In this document: positions 18,264-26,552 of the stretch, one piece after another
Numbering within the stretch: position 1 is the first letter of the stretch
Layout: every line of letters begins with the position of its first letter
Assembly (NCBI RefSeq): GCF_000758625.1
Contig: NZ_CP009283.1
Location: forward strand, 6,503,501-6,567,500
Length of the DNA stretch: 64,000 nt
Reading direction: 5' to 3'
Source: Paenibacillus sp. FSL R7-0273
GTDB lineage: Bacteria > Bacillota > Bacilli > Paenibacillales > Paenibacillaceae
Made by a program: the position numbers and the translations under genes
Notes under the pieces: model-generated
Seen by the model: only the letters and a program-made list of their open reading frames with translations
Database searches by the model: none
Told to the model about the DNA's origin: nothing

Positions 18264-20297
18264 TTAGATCCAGATGCTGACGACCATATCAATCAGCTTA
18301 ATACCGAGAAACGGTACAACAACTCCGCCGAGGCCATAAATCAAAATATTTTGCCGCAGCAGCTTAATCGAGCTCATCGGTTTATACGATACACCCTTCA
18401 TCGCCAGCGGAATGAGCAAGGGAATAATGACCGCATTAAAGACCAGCGCCGAGAGGATTGCCGAGCTTGGAGAGCCCAGGCCCATGATGTTCAGTACATT
18501 CATCTCCGGAATAGCCAGTGTAAACATCGCAGGAATGATGGCAAAATATTTGGCAATATCATTCGCAATACTGAACGTTGTCAATGCTCCGCGTGTCATC
18601 AGCAGCTGCTTGCCGATCGATACTACCTCAATGATCTTGGACGGGTCTGAATCCAGATCGACCATATTGGCCGCTTCCTTAGCCGCTGAGGTTCCGCTGT
18701 TCATGGCAAGCCCTACATCCGCCTGCGCCAGGGCCGGTGCATCATTGGTACCGTCTCCGGTCATAGCCACGAGCTTGCCCTCTCTCTGTTCGCGACGGAT
18801 GACTTCTATTTTATCCTCTGGCGTGCTTTCAGCGATGAAGCCGTCCACTCCCGCCTCGGCGGCAATGGTTGCAGCGGTGAGCGGATTATCCCCGGTGCAC
18901 ATGATCGTCTTGATGCCCATTTTGCGCAGCTCATCAAAGCGCTCCTTCATCCCCGGCTTAACGGTATCCTTCAGATAAATAAGCCCATAGATCCGGTTAT
19001 CCACCGCTACAGCAAGCGGAGTCCCGCCCTTACCGGCAATACTATTCGAGCCCTGCTCCAGATTATCCGGTATCGATCCGCCCTGTGAAGCCACCCAGCG
19101 TTTAATGGAATCTACTGCGCCCTTGCGGACCTTCCGGCCATCCTTCAGATCCATTCCGCTCATCCGCGTCTCCGCACGGAATTCGACGAACTCTGCCCCT
19201 GCTTCCAGACCGGAATCATAGCTGTAGCCCAGCTTTTTGACCAGCTCAATGACAGAGCGGCCCTCCGGCGTTTCATCCTTGACCGAGCTGATAGCCGCCC
19301 AGACGGCCAGCTCCTCTACGGTCTCCCGGCCTGCGGGAATCAGTTCACTGGCCATCCGGTTACCGAAGGTAATCGTACCTGTCTTATCGAGAATCATCGT
19401 ATTGATGTCCCCGGCGGCCTCGACCGCTTTTCCCGACATGGCAAGGACGTTGAACTGGGTAACCCGGTCCATCCCCGCAATCCCGATCGCAGACAGAAGG
19501 CCGCCGATGGTTGTTGGAATCAGGCAGACCAGCAGGGCGATCAGCACGGGAATTTCAAGCTCGATTTCCAGATAGGCTGCGATAGGACGAAGTGTAACTA
19601 CCACAATCAGAAAGATAATTGTAAGGCTGATCAGGAGCGTATTCAGGGCGATTTCATTCGGTGTTTTTTGGCGCCTCGCTCCCTCCACCAGGGAGATCAT
19701 CCGGTCAAGGAAGGATTCCCCGGGATCGCTTGTAATGCGCACCTTTATTTCATCGCTGACTACTCTTGTTCCTCCAGTGACGGAGTTGAAGTCTCCGCCT
19801 GCTTCTTTAATGACCGGAGCCGATTCTCCTGTTATAGCTGATTCATCGACAGACGCGAGCCCTTCAATAACCTCACCATCGCCGGGAATCAGCTCGCCTT
19901 GGCTGACTATCACAACATCCCCTTTTTTTAGCTCAAAGGAAGGTACGATCTTGACCGCGCCGGCTGTCAGCTTATTGGCGGAAATCTCCTGCTTGGTTTT
20001 TTTGAGCGTATCCGCCTGCGCCTTGCCGCGTCCTTCTGCCAGTGCCTCTGCAAAGTTCGCGAACAATACGGTAAACAGCAGGATGAAGAATACCGAAATA
20101 TTGAATCCGGCCGTATCCCGGGCATCGAAATAGCCGGGGGCCAGGATCATCAGCAGGACGATAAACGTTCCGAGCTCTACAACGAACATGACCGGATTCT
20201 TAATCAGGGTCACGGGATTTAATTTAATGAAGCTCTCTTTAAGCGCATTTTGCAGGATCGGACCTGTCAGCAGCTTCTTTTTTGGCACAGTACTCAT
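18264..20297 (-). CDS. kdpB: Potassium-transporting P-type ATPase subunit B
   Basis: 677 residues, catalytic subunit of the KdpFABC pump. The motifs are intact: SITGESAPV (actuator), ILDKTGTIT with the phosphorylated Asp near residue 305, and [18 protein letters not shown] in the hinge. Seven membrane helices are expected; N- and C-terminal hydrophobic groups are visible. Follows kdpA by 15 bases. Drives high-affinity K+ uptake with ATP. Confidence 0.97.
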   Translation of the reverse strand: MSTVPKKKLLTGPILQNALKESFIKLNPVTLIKNPVMFVVELGTFIVLLMILAPGYFDARDTAGFNISVFFILLFTVLFANFAEALAEGRGKAQADTLKKTKQEISANKLTAGAVKIVPSFELKKGDVVIVSQGELIPGDGEVIEGLASVDESAITGESAPVIKEAGGDFNSVTGGTRVVSDEIKVRITSDPGESFLDRMISLVEGARRQKTPNEIALNTLLISLTIIFLIVVVTLRPIAAYLEIELEIPVLIALLVCLIPTTIGGLLSAIGIAGMDRVTQFNVLAMSGKAVEAAGDINTMILDKTGTITFGNRMASELIPAGRETVEELAVWAAISSVKDETPEGRSVIELVKKLGYSYDSGLEAGAEFVEFRAETRMSGMDLKDGRKVRKGAVDSIKRWVASQGGSIPDNLEQGSNSIAGKGGTPLAVAVDNRIYGLIYLKDTVKPGMKERFDELRKMGIKTIMCTGDNPLTAATIAAEAGVDGFIAESTPEDKIEVIRREQREGKLVAMTGDGTNDAPALAQADVGLAMNSGTSAAKEAANMVDLDSDPSKIIEVVSIGKQLLMTRGALTTFSIANDIAKYFAIIPAMFTLAIPEMNVLNIMGLGSPSSAILSALVFNAVIIPLLIPLAMKGVSYKPMSSIKLLRQNILIYGLGGVVVPFLGIKLIDMVVSIWI

Positions 20298-20312
20298 TCT
20301 ATACTCTCTCCC

Positions 20313-21989
20313 CTACCGTAGAGTCAAATATTCTGCAACCGGACCAAGCACAATGACCGGAAGAAAGGTCAACGCGCCGATAATCAGTACCGTACCGATC
20401 AGAATACCCGTGAACAAACCGTTATCTGTACGGAACGTGCCGATGGTTTCGGGCACTGCCTTTTTACGGATCATGGAGCCGGCGACCGCCAGCATTGCAA
20501 TAATCGATACATAGCGTCCAAGCAGCATAACAACCCCGGTTGTCATATTCCAGAAGGAGGTATTGTCAGCCAAGCCTTCAAAGCCTGAGCCGTTATTGGC
20601 AGCAGACGAAGTGTATTCATATAAAACCTGGGTTAGTCCGTGGAAGCCCGGATTTGAAATCGAGCCATGCCCCAAGGCTGTCAAAAATGCCCCTGCAGTC
20701 GGCACAAGAATAATCAGCGGATGGATCAGGATGGCGATGGCAATCAGCTTCATCTCCCTCGCTTCGATCTTCCGTCCAAGAAACTCCGGTGTTCTGCCGA
20801 CCATCAGCCCGCATAAGAACACACCCAGAATCGCATACATCAGCATGTTAATCAGCCCGACACCCTTGCCGCCGAATACGTTGTTCAGCATCATCAGCGC
20901 AAGCGGGGTTATCCCTCCCAGCGGGGTTAGCGTATCATGCATATTGTTAACACTGCCTGTGGTCGCAGCGGTTGTTACCGTAGTGAACAGTGCAGACTGG
21001 GCGATGCCGAAGCGGACCTCTTTACCTTCCATGCTGCCCTGTGAGGCATCAATACCCATGGCATTAATAGCCGGATTCCCCTGCGATTCCGCATAAAAGT
21101 TCAGACCGAGCAGCAATACGAATAAGGTCATCATGGCGCTGAAGATCATCCACCCCTGGCGTTTATTGCGGGCGAATTTGCCGTACATGTAAGGAAGTGA
21201 AGCCGGCAGCAGCCACATGGATAGGATCTCTATAACATTAGTGAGCGGACTCGGATTTTCAAAGGGATGGGCCGAATTCGCCCCGAAAAAGCCGCCGCCG
21301 TTCGTACCGATATGCTTAATCGATTCCAGGGAAGCAATCGGGCCGACAGCAATCTGCTGGGTTTGCCCTTCAAGCGTAGTGACCTCGAGTGTCGGCTTCA
21401 AGGTCTGCGGCACCTGCAGCCCAATCAGAAGCAGCGTTACCAGCAAAGCCAGCGGAATAAAGACCCGAATATGGACTTTGACAAAATCCTCAAAGAAGTT
21501 ACCCAGCGACTTACGGCCGGTTATCCCTCTGACAAAAGCAACCGCTACAGAAAACCCGCTCGCCGCCGAGGTGAACATCAGCATGGTCATGACTGCCATC
21601 TGCGAGAAGTAGGAAACCCCGGTTTCCCCGCTGTAATGCTGCAGGTTAGTATTGGTGATAAAGCTGATTACCGTGTTAAAAGCCAGCGTCTGCTCCATCG
21701 TACCGATCCCGCCAGGATTAAAGGGCAGTGCCCCTTGAAGACGCAGGATCAGATAGCCGAAGGCCACCAGCACGATATTGGTTGTCAAAAAGCTGACAGC
21801 GTACCTTTTCCATGACATACCTTCGCGCTTGCTGAGTCCACCGAGCTTGAATATCCCCCGCTCCAGTCCTCCGAATATCCGGTCAGTCCGGTTTGGCTCA
21901 TTAGAAAATACATGATACAGATAAGTTCCTGCCGGCTTTACCAGCAGTACCAGTATGGCAATAACGATGACGATTTGCAGAATACCCAC
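20313..21989 (-). CDS. kdpA: Potassium-transporting ATPase subunit A
   Basis: 558-residue K+ channel-like subunit of the pump, with about ten membrane segments. The selectivity-filter loops are recognisable, for example GTNGGGFFGANSAHPFENP and NNGSGFEG. Starts at GTG 21989 with AAGGAGGGG seven bases upstream, just after kdpF. Confidence 0.97.
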   Translation of the reverse strand: MGILQIVIVIAILVLLVKPAGTYLYHVFSNEPNRTDRIFGGLERGIFKLGGLSKREGMSWKRYAVSFLTTNIVLVAFGYLILRLQGALPFNPGGIGTMEQTLAFNTVISFITNTNLQHYSGETGVSYFSQMAVMTMLMFTSAASGFSVAVAFVRGITGRKSLGNFFEDFVKVHIRVFIPLALLVTLLLIGLQVPQTLKPTLEVTTLEGQTQQIAVGPIASLESIKHIGTNGGGFFGANSAHPFENPSPLTNVIEILSMWLLPASLPYMYGKFARNKRQGWMIFSAMMTLFVLLLGLNFYAESQGNPAINAMGIDASQGSMEGKEVRFGIAQSALFTTVTTAATTGSVNNMHDTLTPLGGITPLALMMLNNVFGGKGVGLINMLMYAILGVFLCGLMVGRTPEFLGRKIEAREMKLIAIAILIHPLIILVPTAGAFLTALGHGSISNPGFHGLTQVLYEYTSSAANNGSGFEGLADNTSFWNMTTGVVMLLGRYVSIIAMLAVAGSMIRKKAVPETIGTFRTDNGLFTGILIGTVLIIGALTFLPVIVLGPVAEYLTLR

Positions 21990-22030
21990 GAATGCCCCTC
22001 CTTAAAATGAATTGCTCTCTCTTGTAACAC

Positions 22031-22108
22031 TTAAAACTTCTCCGGATGAATCAGGGCATATACCAGATAGAGAAACAGCAATACAGTTGCCGCTATAACC
22101 ACAGTCAT
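22031..22108 (-). CDS. kdpF: Potassium-transporting ATPase small subunit F
   Basis: 25-residue single-helix peptide, MTVVIAATVLLFLYLVYALI followed by HPEKF, ending in TAA 41 bases before kdpA. The pattern and C-terminal HPEKF are typical of KdpF, which stabilises the KdpABC complex. AAGGAGGGG precedes the ATG, and the ATG overlaps the stop of the small ORF upstream (ATGA). Confidence 0.9.
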   Translation of the reverse strand: MTVVIAATVLLFLYLVYALIHPEKF

Positions 22109-22215
22109 TGGTCTGCCCCTCCTTTATCATCAACAACCCGTCCGCACCATTGTACGAATGTATACATCAGAGTGAATAATACAGCGAGTGCTGCTGCCAT
22201 ATACACATCAGTCAT
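22105..22215 (-). CDS. 36-residue membrane peptide at head of kdp operon
   Basis: Small ORF starting MTDVYMAAALAVLFTLMYTF, then VQWCGRVVDDKGGADQ. It has one hydrophobic helix and a hydrophilic tail, and its TGA overlaps the kdpF ATG by four bases, so translation is coupled. GTAAGGGC and GGCGG lie just upstream. I do not recognise it in the standard kdpFABC set. Its length, topology and coupling suggest a second accessory peptide of the pump. Confidence 0.6.
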   Translation of the reverse strand: MTDVYMAAALAVLFTLMYTFVQWCGRVVDDKGGADQ

Positions 22216-22529
22216 TGCCCTTACCGCCTCTCTCCTCTTTTGTAATCAGATTAACACCCCGGCCATTAGATCAGGATTAGGGTATTTCCAGGCCAGTTAA
22301 GATTGCATTAAGAGCCCGAAAACAGGCGGTTTTTGGAGAAAATCAAAGATATATAGCAAGTCTGTTCCAGTAAGCAGGTCCTTATAGTGGAATAGCGCAT
22401 TTATAGCGCGTTAAACTGATTTCATATATTTTACAAACACAGTCACCCCGGCGTATGATTCCTGTTGAACAAATGCAGAATTCCATGCTTTTGCGTTGGT
22501 CAGATTATGATGAATGAGGAGCAGAGGGA
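22216..22529. promoter_or_regulatory. Divergent intergenic region upstream of kdp
   Basis: 314 bases between the kdp operon and the + strand unknown genes. On the minus strand TCTTAA-TGCAA-TCTTAA (22297-22313) is a direct repeat with 11-base period, the spacing used by OmpR-family regulators such as KdpE. No ydaO-type c-di-AMP riboswitch was recognised. A GCGC-centred palindrome ATAGCGCATTTATAGCGC lies near 22393. Confidence 0.35.
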
Positions 22530-23057
22530 ATGAACAATAATCGAATCTATTATTTTGGCATCCACCCTAACGTGCTAGAGCCGGTGAGTCTTGAGTACTC
22601 CAGCTTCGGCGCATTCTGGTACGTGGACAATAATCAGAGGCATATCGTGGGCTACGGGTTCGGCGCAGCACAGCTTTCCGTATTAGCCCAGTTCCGAGCG
22701 TTCTCTCTGCATCTTACCTGTTCGGATAAAGAGGTGCTTTATCAAATCTACAGGAGCATCAGAGATAAACAGCAGGAACAGGATTGGGAATGCAGCAGGA
22801 GGCTGTCTATTCTGGCCGCATTCAAAAAACCCTGGAGCAATGTGCCGCCGGGCTGGTATATCCTGAGATCCCGCAGAGCTTTTCCTCTGCACCTGTCTAT
22901 TGTGCGCAAAACAAAAGTCTCGGTTTGGCTTGAGCATGCCGCAGTCTGTGAGAATGAAGATGAGCTGGCAGCCTGTATTACCAAAGCTGAGCAGATCCAC
23001 CGTCTGCAGCATGCGTTTAAATTTGTAGATATGCCAGGAGGTTGTATCCATGGTTAA
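22530..23057 (+). CDS. Unknown protein, 175 residues
   Basis: Not recognised. Soluble, moderately aromatic protein (MNNNRIYYFGIHPNVLEP), with a segment GWYILRSRRAFPLHLSIVRKTKVSVWLEH and several Cys. No signal peptide or membrane segment. GGAG lies upstream of ATG. Its end overlaps the next gene by eight bases, so the two are probably made together. GC content and codon use resemble the chromosome. Confidence 0.6.
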   Translation: MNNNRIYYFGIHPNVLEPVSLEYSSFGAFWYVDNNQRHIVGYGFGAAQLSVLAQFRAFSLHLTCSDKEVLYQIYRSIRDKQQEQDWECSRRLSILAAFKKPWSNVPPGWYILRSRRAFPLHLSIVRKTKVSVWLEHAAVCENEDELAACITKAEQIHRLQHAFKFVDMPGGCIHG

Positions 23058-23427
23058 CGGCAGGCTGGCACGGATCGAATTGTTTGCCTTTAGCAGCCGC
23101 CCCACCTTCATGCATCATTCAGAGCCTTACGGATGCTGGTATGGGGTATTAAAGCTCACCTGCGGACACCAGATCAGCTATGGGGGTTGTGTTCTTTGTG
23201 CAGGGGATCATGCAGTGGATCTAATCAAATGGGGAGCTTTTCTAAAAAATATTTGTCATTGTACAGTTGAGGAAGCCGCACAGTACGTCCAGATGCACGG
23301 ACAGGAGCTGGCCCCCAACCAGCTTGGCTTATTGGAGGCTGCCCTTGAGGGGATCGGGGAGCAGAGCGGATATCTGCAGACGAAGGTTTTGATGAAAGAG
23401 TCGGTTGCTTATTACTCGGTTATCTAA
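23050..23427 (+). CDS. Unknown protein, 125 residues
   Basis: Not recognised. The ATG lies inside the end of the preceding gene, with CCAGGAGG upstream. The N-terminal half holds a cysteine/histidine pattern (HHSEPYGCWYGVLKLTCGH...GGCVLCAGDH) that could bind a metal, and the C-terminal half is helical. No membrane segment. Probably functions with the upstream 175-residue protein. Confidence 0.6.
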   Translation: MVNGRLARIELFAFSSRPTFMHHSEPYGCWYGVLKLTCGHQISYGGCVLCAGDHAVDLIKWGAFLKNICHCTVEEAAQYVQMHGQELAPNQLGLLEAALEGIGEQSGYLQTKVLMKESVAYYSVI

Positions 23428-23459
23428 AAAGCCTACAGTATATTCCGGCTGTACCGCCG

Positions 23460-23927
23460 TTATTCAGTCAAAGGCAAGGGACACATGGTTCTGTAGATCA
23501 GATAGGGTAAAACACTTTTACTAATTCTTGCCCCATCCGATAATTTGAAATCGGTAATTGTTAAAGTGTTCCTAATTATCTTCTTGGAAGTGTAATTATG
23601 GTAATCAGCCTGAATTTGAGAGCCCCTGGAAATACACATTAAGATAACAAATAAAAAGGAAAATATTCTTAAAATACGCAACGAATTAACAAGTATACGT
23701 AACTTAAAGGTTCTCTTTATTTTTAATTCTTTAATCTTAAAATGAATTATAAATATCCCCAAGACCAATAGCATCAAAATAAATACTATTGGAAAGCCAA
23801 AATAGGAATGATAAAGGTAATGAACGAAATATGAATTCTGACTGCTTCCGTTGTAATAAATGAACACGACGGATCTAATTCCAATCCATAACAACAACAG
23901 TATTAATTCAGGAATAACTAACCACAT
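23460..23927 (-). CDS. Unknown small membrane protein, AT-rich gene
   Basis: 155 residues from ATG 23927 (CAGGAGAAG upstream; the frame is open 14 codons further to 23969). Three hydrophobic segments: WLVIPELILLLLWIGIRSVV, FPIVFILMLLVLGIFIIH and ILRIFSFLFVILMCI, then a hydrophilic tail. Base composition is clearly more AT-rich than the neighbouring chromosome, suggesting transfer. It was the next gene downstream of glmS before the transposon inserted. No family recognised. Confidence 0.55.
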   Translation of the reverse strand: MWLVIPELILLLLWIGIRSVVFIYYNGSSQNSYFVHYLYHSYFGFPIVFILMLLVLGIFIIHFKIKELKIKRTFKLRILVNSLRILRIFSFLFVILMCISRGSQIQADYHNYTSKKIIRNTLTITDFKLSDGARISKSVLPYLIYRTMCPLPLTE

Positions 23928-24083
23928 AGTTCTTCTCCTGTTCATAAAGGATTTAAATTTTGAAAACATCCTCTTTATGCAGAATATTCGGAGGATTACT
24001 TCGCTATCCCTGCTTAATAGGAAAACAATAACTTTGCTCTACAATAATTTACACACAAGAAAATTCAATTAAGTTGATTGCGC

Positions 24084-24113
24084 AAAAAAAGCCGTCCTGA
24101 ATTTCAGGACGGC
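24084..24113 (-). terminator. Original glmS terminator, displaced by the transposon
   Basis: On the minus strand GCCGTCCTGA-AAT-TCAGGACGGC is a perfect 10-bp stem followed by TTTTTTTGCG. It reads in the direction of glmS and lies 43 bases beyond the left target duplication, so before insertion it sat roughly 60-90 bases past the glmS stop. It is now 18.5 kb away. Confidence 0.88.
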
Positions 24114-24155
24114 TCGTCGAATTTAGTCATTATGCTTTTGTTACTGGTTAATTTC

Positions 24156-24160
24156 ATAAC
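24156..24160. repeat. Left 5-bp target site duplication (ATAAC)
   Basis: ATAAC directly precedes the TGTT terminus at 24161 and matches ATAAC at 42611-42615 on the other side of the element. Tn7 transposition makes 5-bp duplications. Confidence 0.93.
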
Positions 24161-24311
24161 TGTTCGAAGAAAATAAAGTATTAGACTAAGGTTGTTGATC
24201 TGACGCGGTTTTTTGGTTACAAAATCGTCAGGTATTGAGAAATAAGTTTTAGACTGAAATCTAAAAACTCATTCCTATGTTTATGAACAGTGAAAAATAA
24301 AGTATTAGACT
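24161..24311. repeat. Left transposon end with three TnsB-type sites
   Basis: Three copies of a 19-bp repeat of the form GAAAATAAAGTATTAGACT lie at 24169-24187, 24237-24255 (degenerate: GAGAAATAAGTTTTAGACT) and 24293-24311, all in the same orientation and separated by about 68 and 56 bases. Tn7 likewise has three spaced TnsB sites in its left end. Confidence 0.9.
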
Positions 24312-24357
24312 AGAACTTATCCGAACTGTAGCAGTATGGATCACTAAATGGGCATCC

Positions 24358-25614
24358 CTAGGTTTGTTGAAGTAGACTCAATCCGAAGTTATAAATCCAT
24401 CCCTCAGGAGTTAGTTGAATAGTTTTTCTTCTTTTATCATTCTCATCAGTTGACCTCATGACTAAGTTATATTGTTCGAGATTATTAATGTATGGTCTCA
24501 TGCTATTAATACTTTTAAATCCAAAACTTTCGTAGTCACTAAGAGTAAATTCTCCACCCATTTCTGCCGCAGATATAAATGTCTTTAAGGTAGTTGGCGT
24601 AATGTTCTTTCTTAAGGATTCGACCTTCTTTTTACTTTTCACTTCAAGCCAAGTAAAGTACATTTGCTTCTTTTCTTCATATGTCTGTGGATTATGGGAA
24701 TAGTCGGAAATCCAAATACAATAATCATCACAATAACTGAGTGTATGACGCGTGTTTTCTTTCAATAACTCAAATAAGTGGCTAAATTCGTCAATATTTA
24801 AAGGTAAGTAAATATCTTCACTTTGAGCATATTTTTTAACTCTTGATTGAAGAATCTCGGAGGAAAACTTCTTATCAATTCCATATAACTCGATTGGAGG
24901 GCTTAATCTACCTTCAAGCCTAGGAGAAGACATTAATCCATACACAATCCCCAATGCCCCACTAAGTATCCACCTTATACCGGTATAACCAAATAACGTA
25001 TCCCTGAATTCCTCTATTTTTTTACGAGCATCATCACACGTATTCAACAACTCTAAGTTATCTAGGATGCAAACAACTCCCCCATTTGTGTTATAGGGGA
25101 ATATTTCCTTTAACCAATTCAATATTTTTATCCTAAAATCAACTCTTGCACTACCAATTATACTAATTTTCATGTCTTTAAAGTATTGCTCCATTGGTTC
25201 AACTTGACTTAACCAAATATTAATATTTTTTGACGACGATCGATATCCACTTTCAGCAAGTTCATGCCCCTTTGTTAATAATGTTTGAAATACTTTAATA
25301 AGCACTTCATCAATAAACTCCTCAGAATCTTTATCTGAAGTCATTTGAATAGGTTCAGAACAAGGGACCAAGAAAACACCCTCACCTGATTCTAAGTAAT
25401 CATTATACATTGCATATGCGGTGATGTTTGCAAGAGAAGTCTTTCCAATACCATTATTGCCTTCGACTGTTATAATGTTTGAGGAGCTAGCCAATCGTCT
25501 CTTAATTTTATTTAAGTCATTTTGTCTTCCAATTAATAATTCCTTACCCTCATTATTTGCAGGTAACGGATTAGTATCGAAGGGTGATCTCTTAAAGCCC
25601 CATTCATTGTACAT
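24358..25614 (-). CDS. AAA/STAND-like ATPase with C-terminal winged helix (candidate defence protein)
   Basis: 418 residues. The N-terminus YNEWGFKRSPFDTNPL is of the ExeA/Cdc6 ATPase type. Walker A GNNGIGKTS covers residues 52-60, and the Walker B strand VVCILDN has D185 followed by Asn rather than Glu. The C-terminal 70 residues (TLSDYESFGFKSINSMRPYI...QLTPEGWIY) look like a MarR-type winged helix. It follows the HEPN-like gene by 33 bases with AGAGGAAAAGGAAG as ribosome binding site, so the two form one unit. It is the gene next to the left transposon end. Together they resemble ATPase plus HEPN nuclease anti-phage pairs, but this is inference. Confidence 0.75.
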   Translation of the reverse strand: MYNEWGFKRSPFDTNPLPANNEGKELLIGRQNDLNKIKRRLASSSNIITVEGNNGIGKTSLANITAYAMYNDYLESGEGVFLVPCSEPIQMTSDKDSEEFIDEVLIKVFQTLLTKGHELAESGYRSSSKNINIWLSQVEPMEQYFKDMKISIIGSARVDFRIKILNWLKEIFPYNTNGGVVCILDNLELLNTCDDARKKIEEFRDTLFGYTGIRWILSGALGIVYGLMSSPRLEGRLSPPIELYGIDKKFSSEILQSRVKKYAQSEDIYLPLNIDEFSHLFELLKENTRHTLSYCDDYCIWISDYSHNPQTYEEKKQMYFTWLEVKSKKKVESLRKNITPTTLKTFISAAEMGGEFTLSDYESFGFKSINSMRPYINNLEQYNLVMRSTDENDKRRKTIQLTPEGWIYNFGLSLLQQT

Positions 25615-25647
25615 GAAGTTATTCTTCCTTTTCCTCTGAATATACTG

Positions 25648-26415
25648 CTACACACTTTGCAAGAGTTTCTTACAAACCGACATAATTGCACCCTTTGCAA
25701 GTATTGCTTCCGTTTCATCCAACTGTAATCCCATGTTTTTTTCAAGAAGGGGATGAACAAAATTCCGGTAATCTCGCAAAACTTGATGAATCGTATTCTC
25801 AGTTGTACGATCCAATAAATTGATATCAACAGCAACGTTGATTAGGTCTTTTAATTTCCACTTATCAAGTCTTAATACCGTATTCGTTCCTCTTTCTTTT
25901 GGAGCTCTTCGAGCTAGTCTAGCCCTAGAATTGTGGATTGGATTACTTATCACATCAAATAAAATAGCTTCTAAGATACTTCCAGCTAATATAACTGCAC
26001 TTTTCCACGCTCGGTCAAGTATCAATTTCGTTGCGAGGTCGTGAAAATCTCTGGTAGCAAAGGCTTTCAATTCCGGATCAACCATAAAAGATAGATCAAT
26101 CATTCTTGATGCAGCAATTTGGCCATATGAACTTAGATTATTAATTAATTGTGTTGTTTTATCACGTAAATTTGTTTTAAATATATCATTTAAAGTCAAA
26201 CCAGCAGCTTGTTTTGAAAAATTATCAAAGTCCGATTTTAAAAATAAAAATTGCGTTCGATATGATGGAGCAAATTCCATTATATTTAACATTGATAACT
26301 CTGTATTAATAAAAGAAAAGTATTTTGTGTAGTATAAGCCTTTAGCAGATTTGAAATCCTCGCTCTCTATAGCCTCCAGCAAATCATTGCATAATTCAAC
26401 AATATGTCCGACCAT
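25648..26415 (-). CDS. HEPN-like helical protein (candidate RNase effector)
   Basis: 255 residues, all-helical. The C-terminal half looks like a HEPN/DUF4145-type domain: a helix RAWKSAVILAGSILEAILFD and, later, LRDYRNFVHP, where R214 and H221 fit the HEPN R-x(4-6)-H pattern (R214 followed by Asp) and R217-N218...H221 is a tighter variant. HEPN domains are often RNases in toxin, abortive-infection and restriction loci. GGAGGG lies just before ATG. Own promoter with a perfect TATAAT. Upstream of a coupled ATPase gene. Very AT-rich. Function not proven. Confidence 0.68.
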   Translation of the reverse strand: MVGHIVELCNDLLEAIESEDFKSAKGLYYTKYFSFINTELSMLNIMEFAPSYRTQFLFLKSDFDNFSKQAAGLTLNDIFKTNLRDKTTQLINNLSSYGQIAASRMIDLSFMVDPELKAFATRDFHDLATKLILDRAWKSAVILAGSILEAILFDVISNPIHNSRARLARRAPKERGTNTVLRLDKWKLKDLINVAVDINLLDRTTENTIHQVLRDYRNFVHPLLEKNMGLQLDETEAILAKGAIMSVCKKLLQSV

Positions 26416-26458
26416 TTTCCCTCCAGATTCCTATAATTACTATAATTCCTATTAATTT

Positions 26459-26486
26459 ATTATACCTAATTCCTTACAATTTTCGA
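26459..26486 (-). promoter_or_regulatory. Promoter of the HEPN-ATPase pair
   Basis: On the minus strand TCGAAA, 16 bases, TATAAT. The -10 is perfect and lies 44 bases before the ATG of the HEPN-like gene. It suggests expression independent of the hsd genes. Confidence 0.5.
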
Positions 26487-26520
26487 GTGTTTTTTATTCA
26501 ATAAGCTTTTGCATTCTAAA

Positions 26521-26543
26521 GACGCAGCTCTTTTAGCTACGCC
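26521..26543 (-). terminator. Terminator-like hairpin after hsdR
   Basis: GGCGTAGCT-AAAAG-AGCTGCGTC forms a 9-bp stem with two G-U pairs followed by TTTAG, ten bases past the hsdR stop. Confidence 0.5.
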
Positions 26544-26552
26544 TGATGTCAG

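Noticed and set aside
22216..22529. Possible c-di-AMP (ydaO) riboswitch before kdp
   Set aside because: Such riboswitches control kdp in some bacilli, but the conserved core was not found in this leader.
24329..24339. 11-base repeat TAGCAGTATGG shared by both transposon ends (also 42479-42489)
   Set aside because: It is in direct rather than inverted orientation, occurs once per end, and may be chance.
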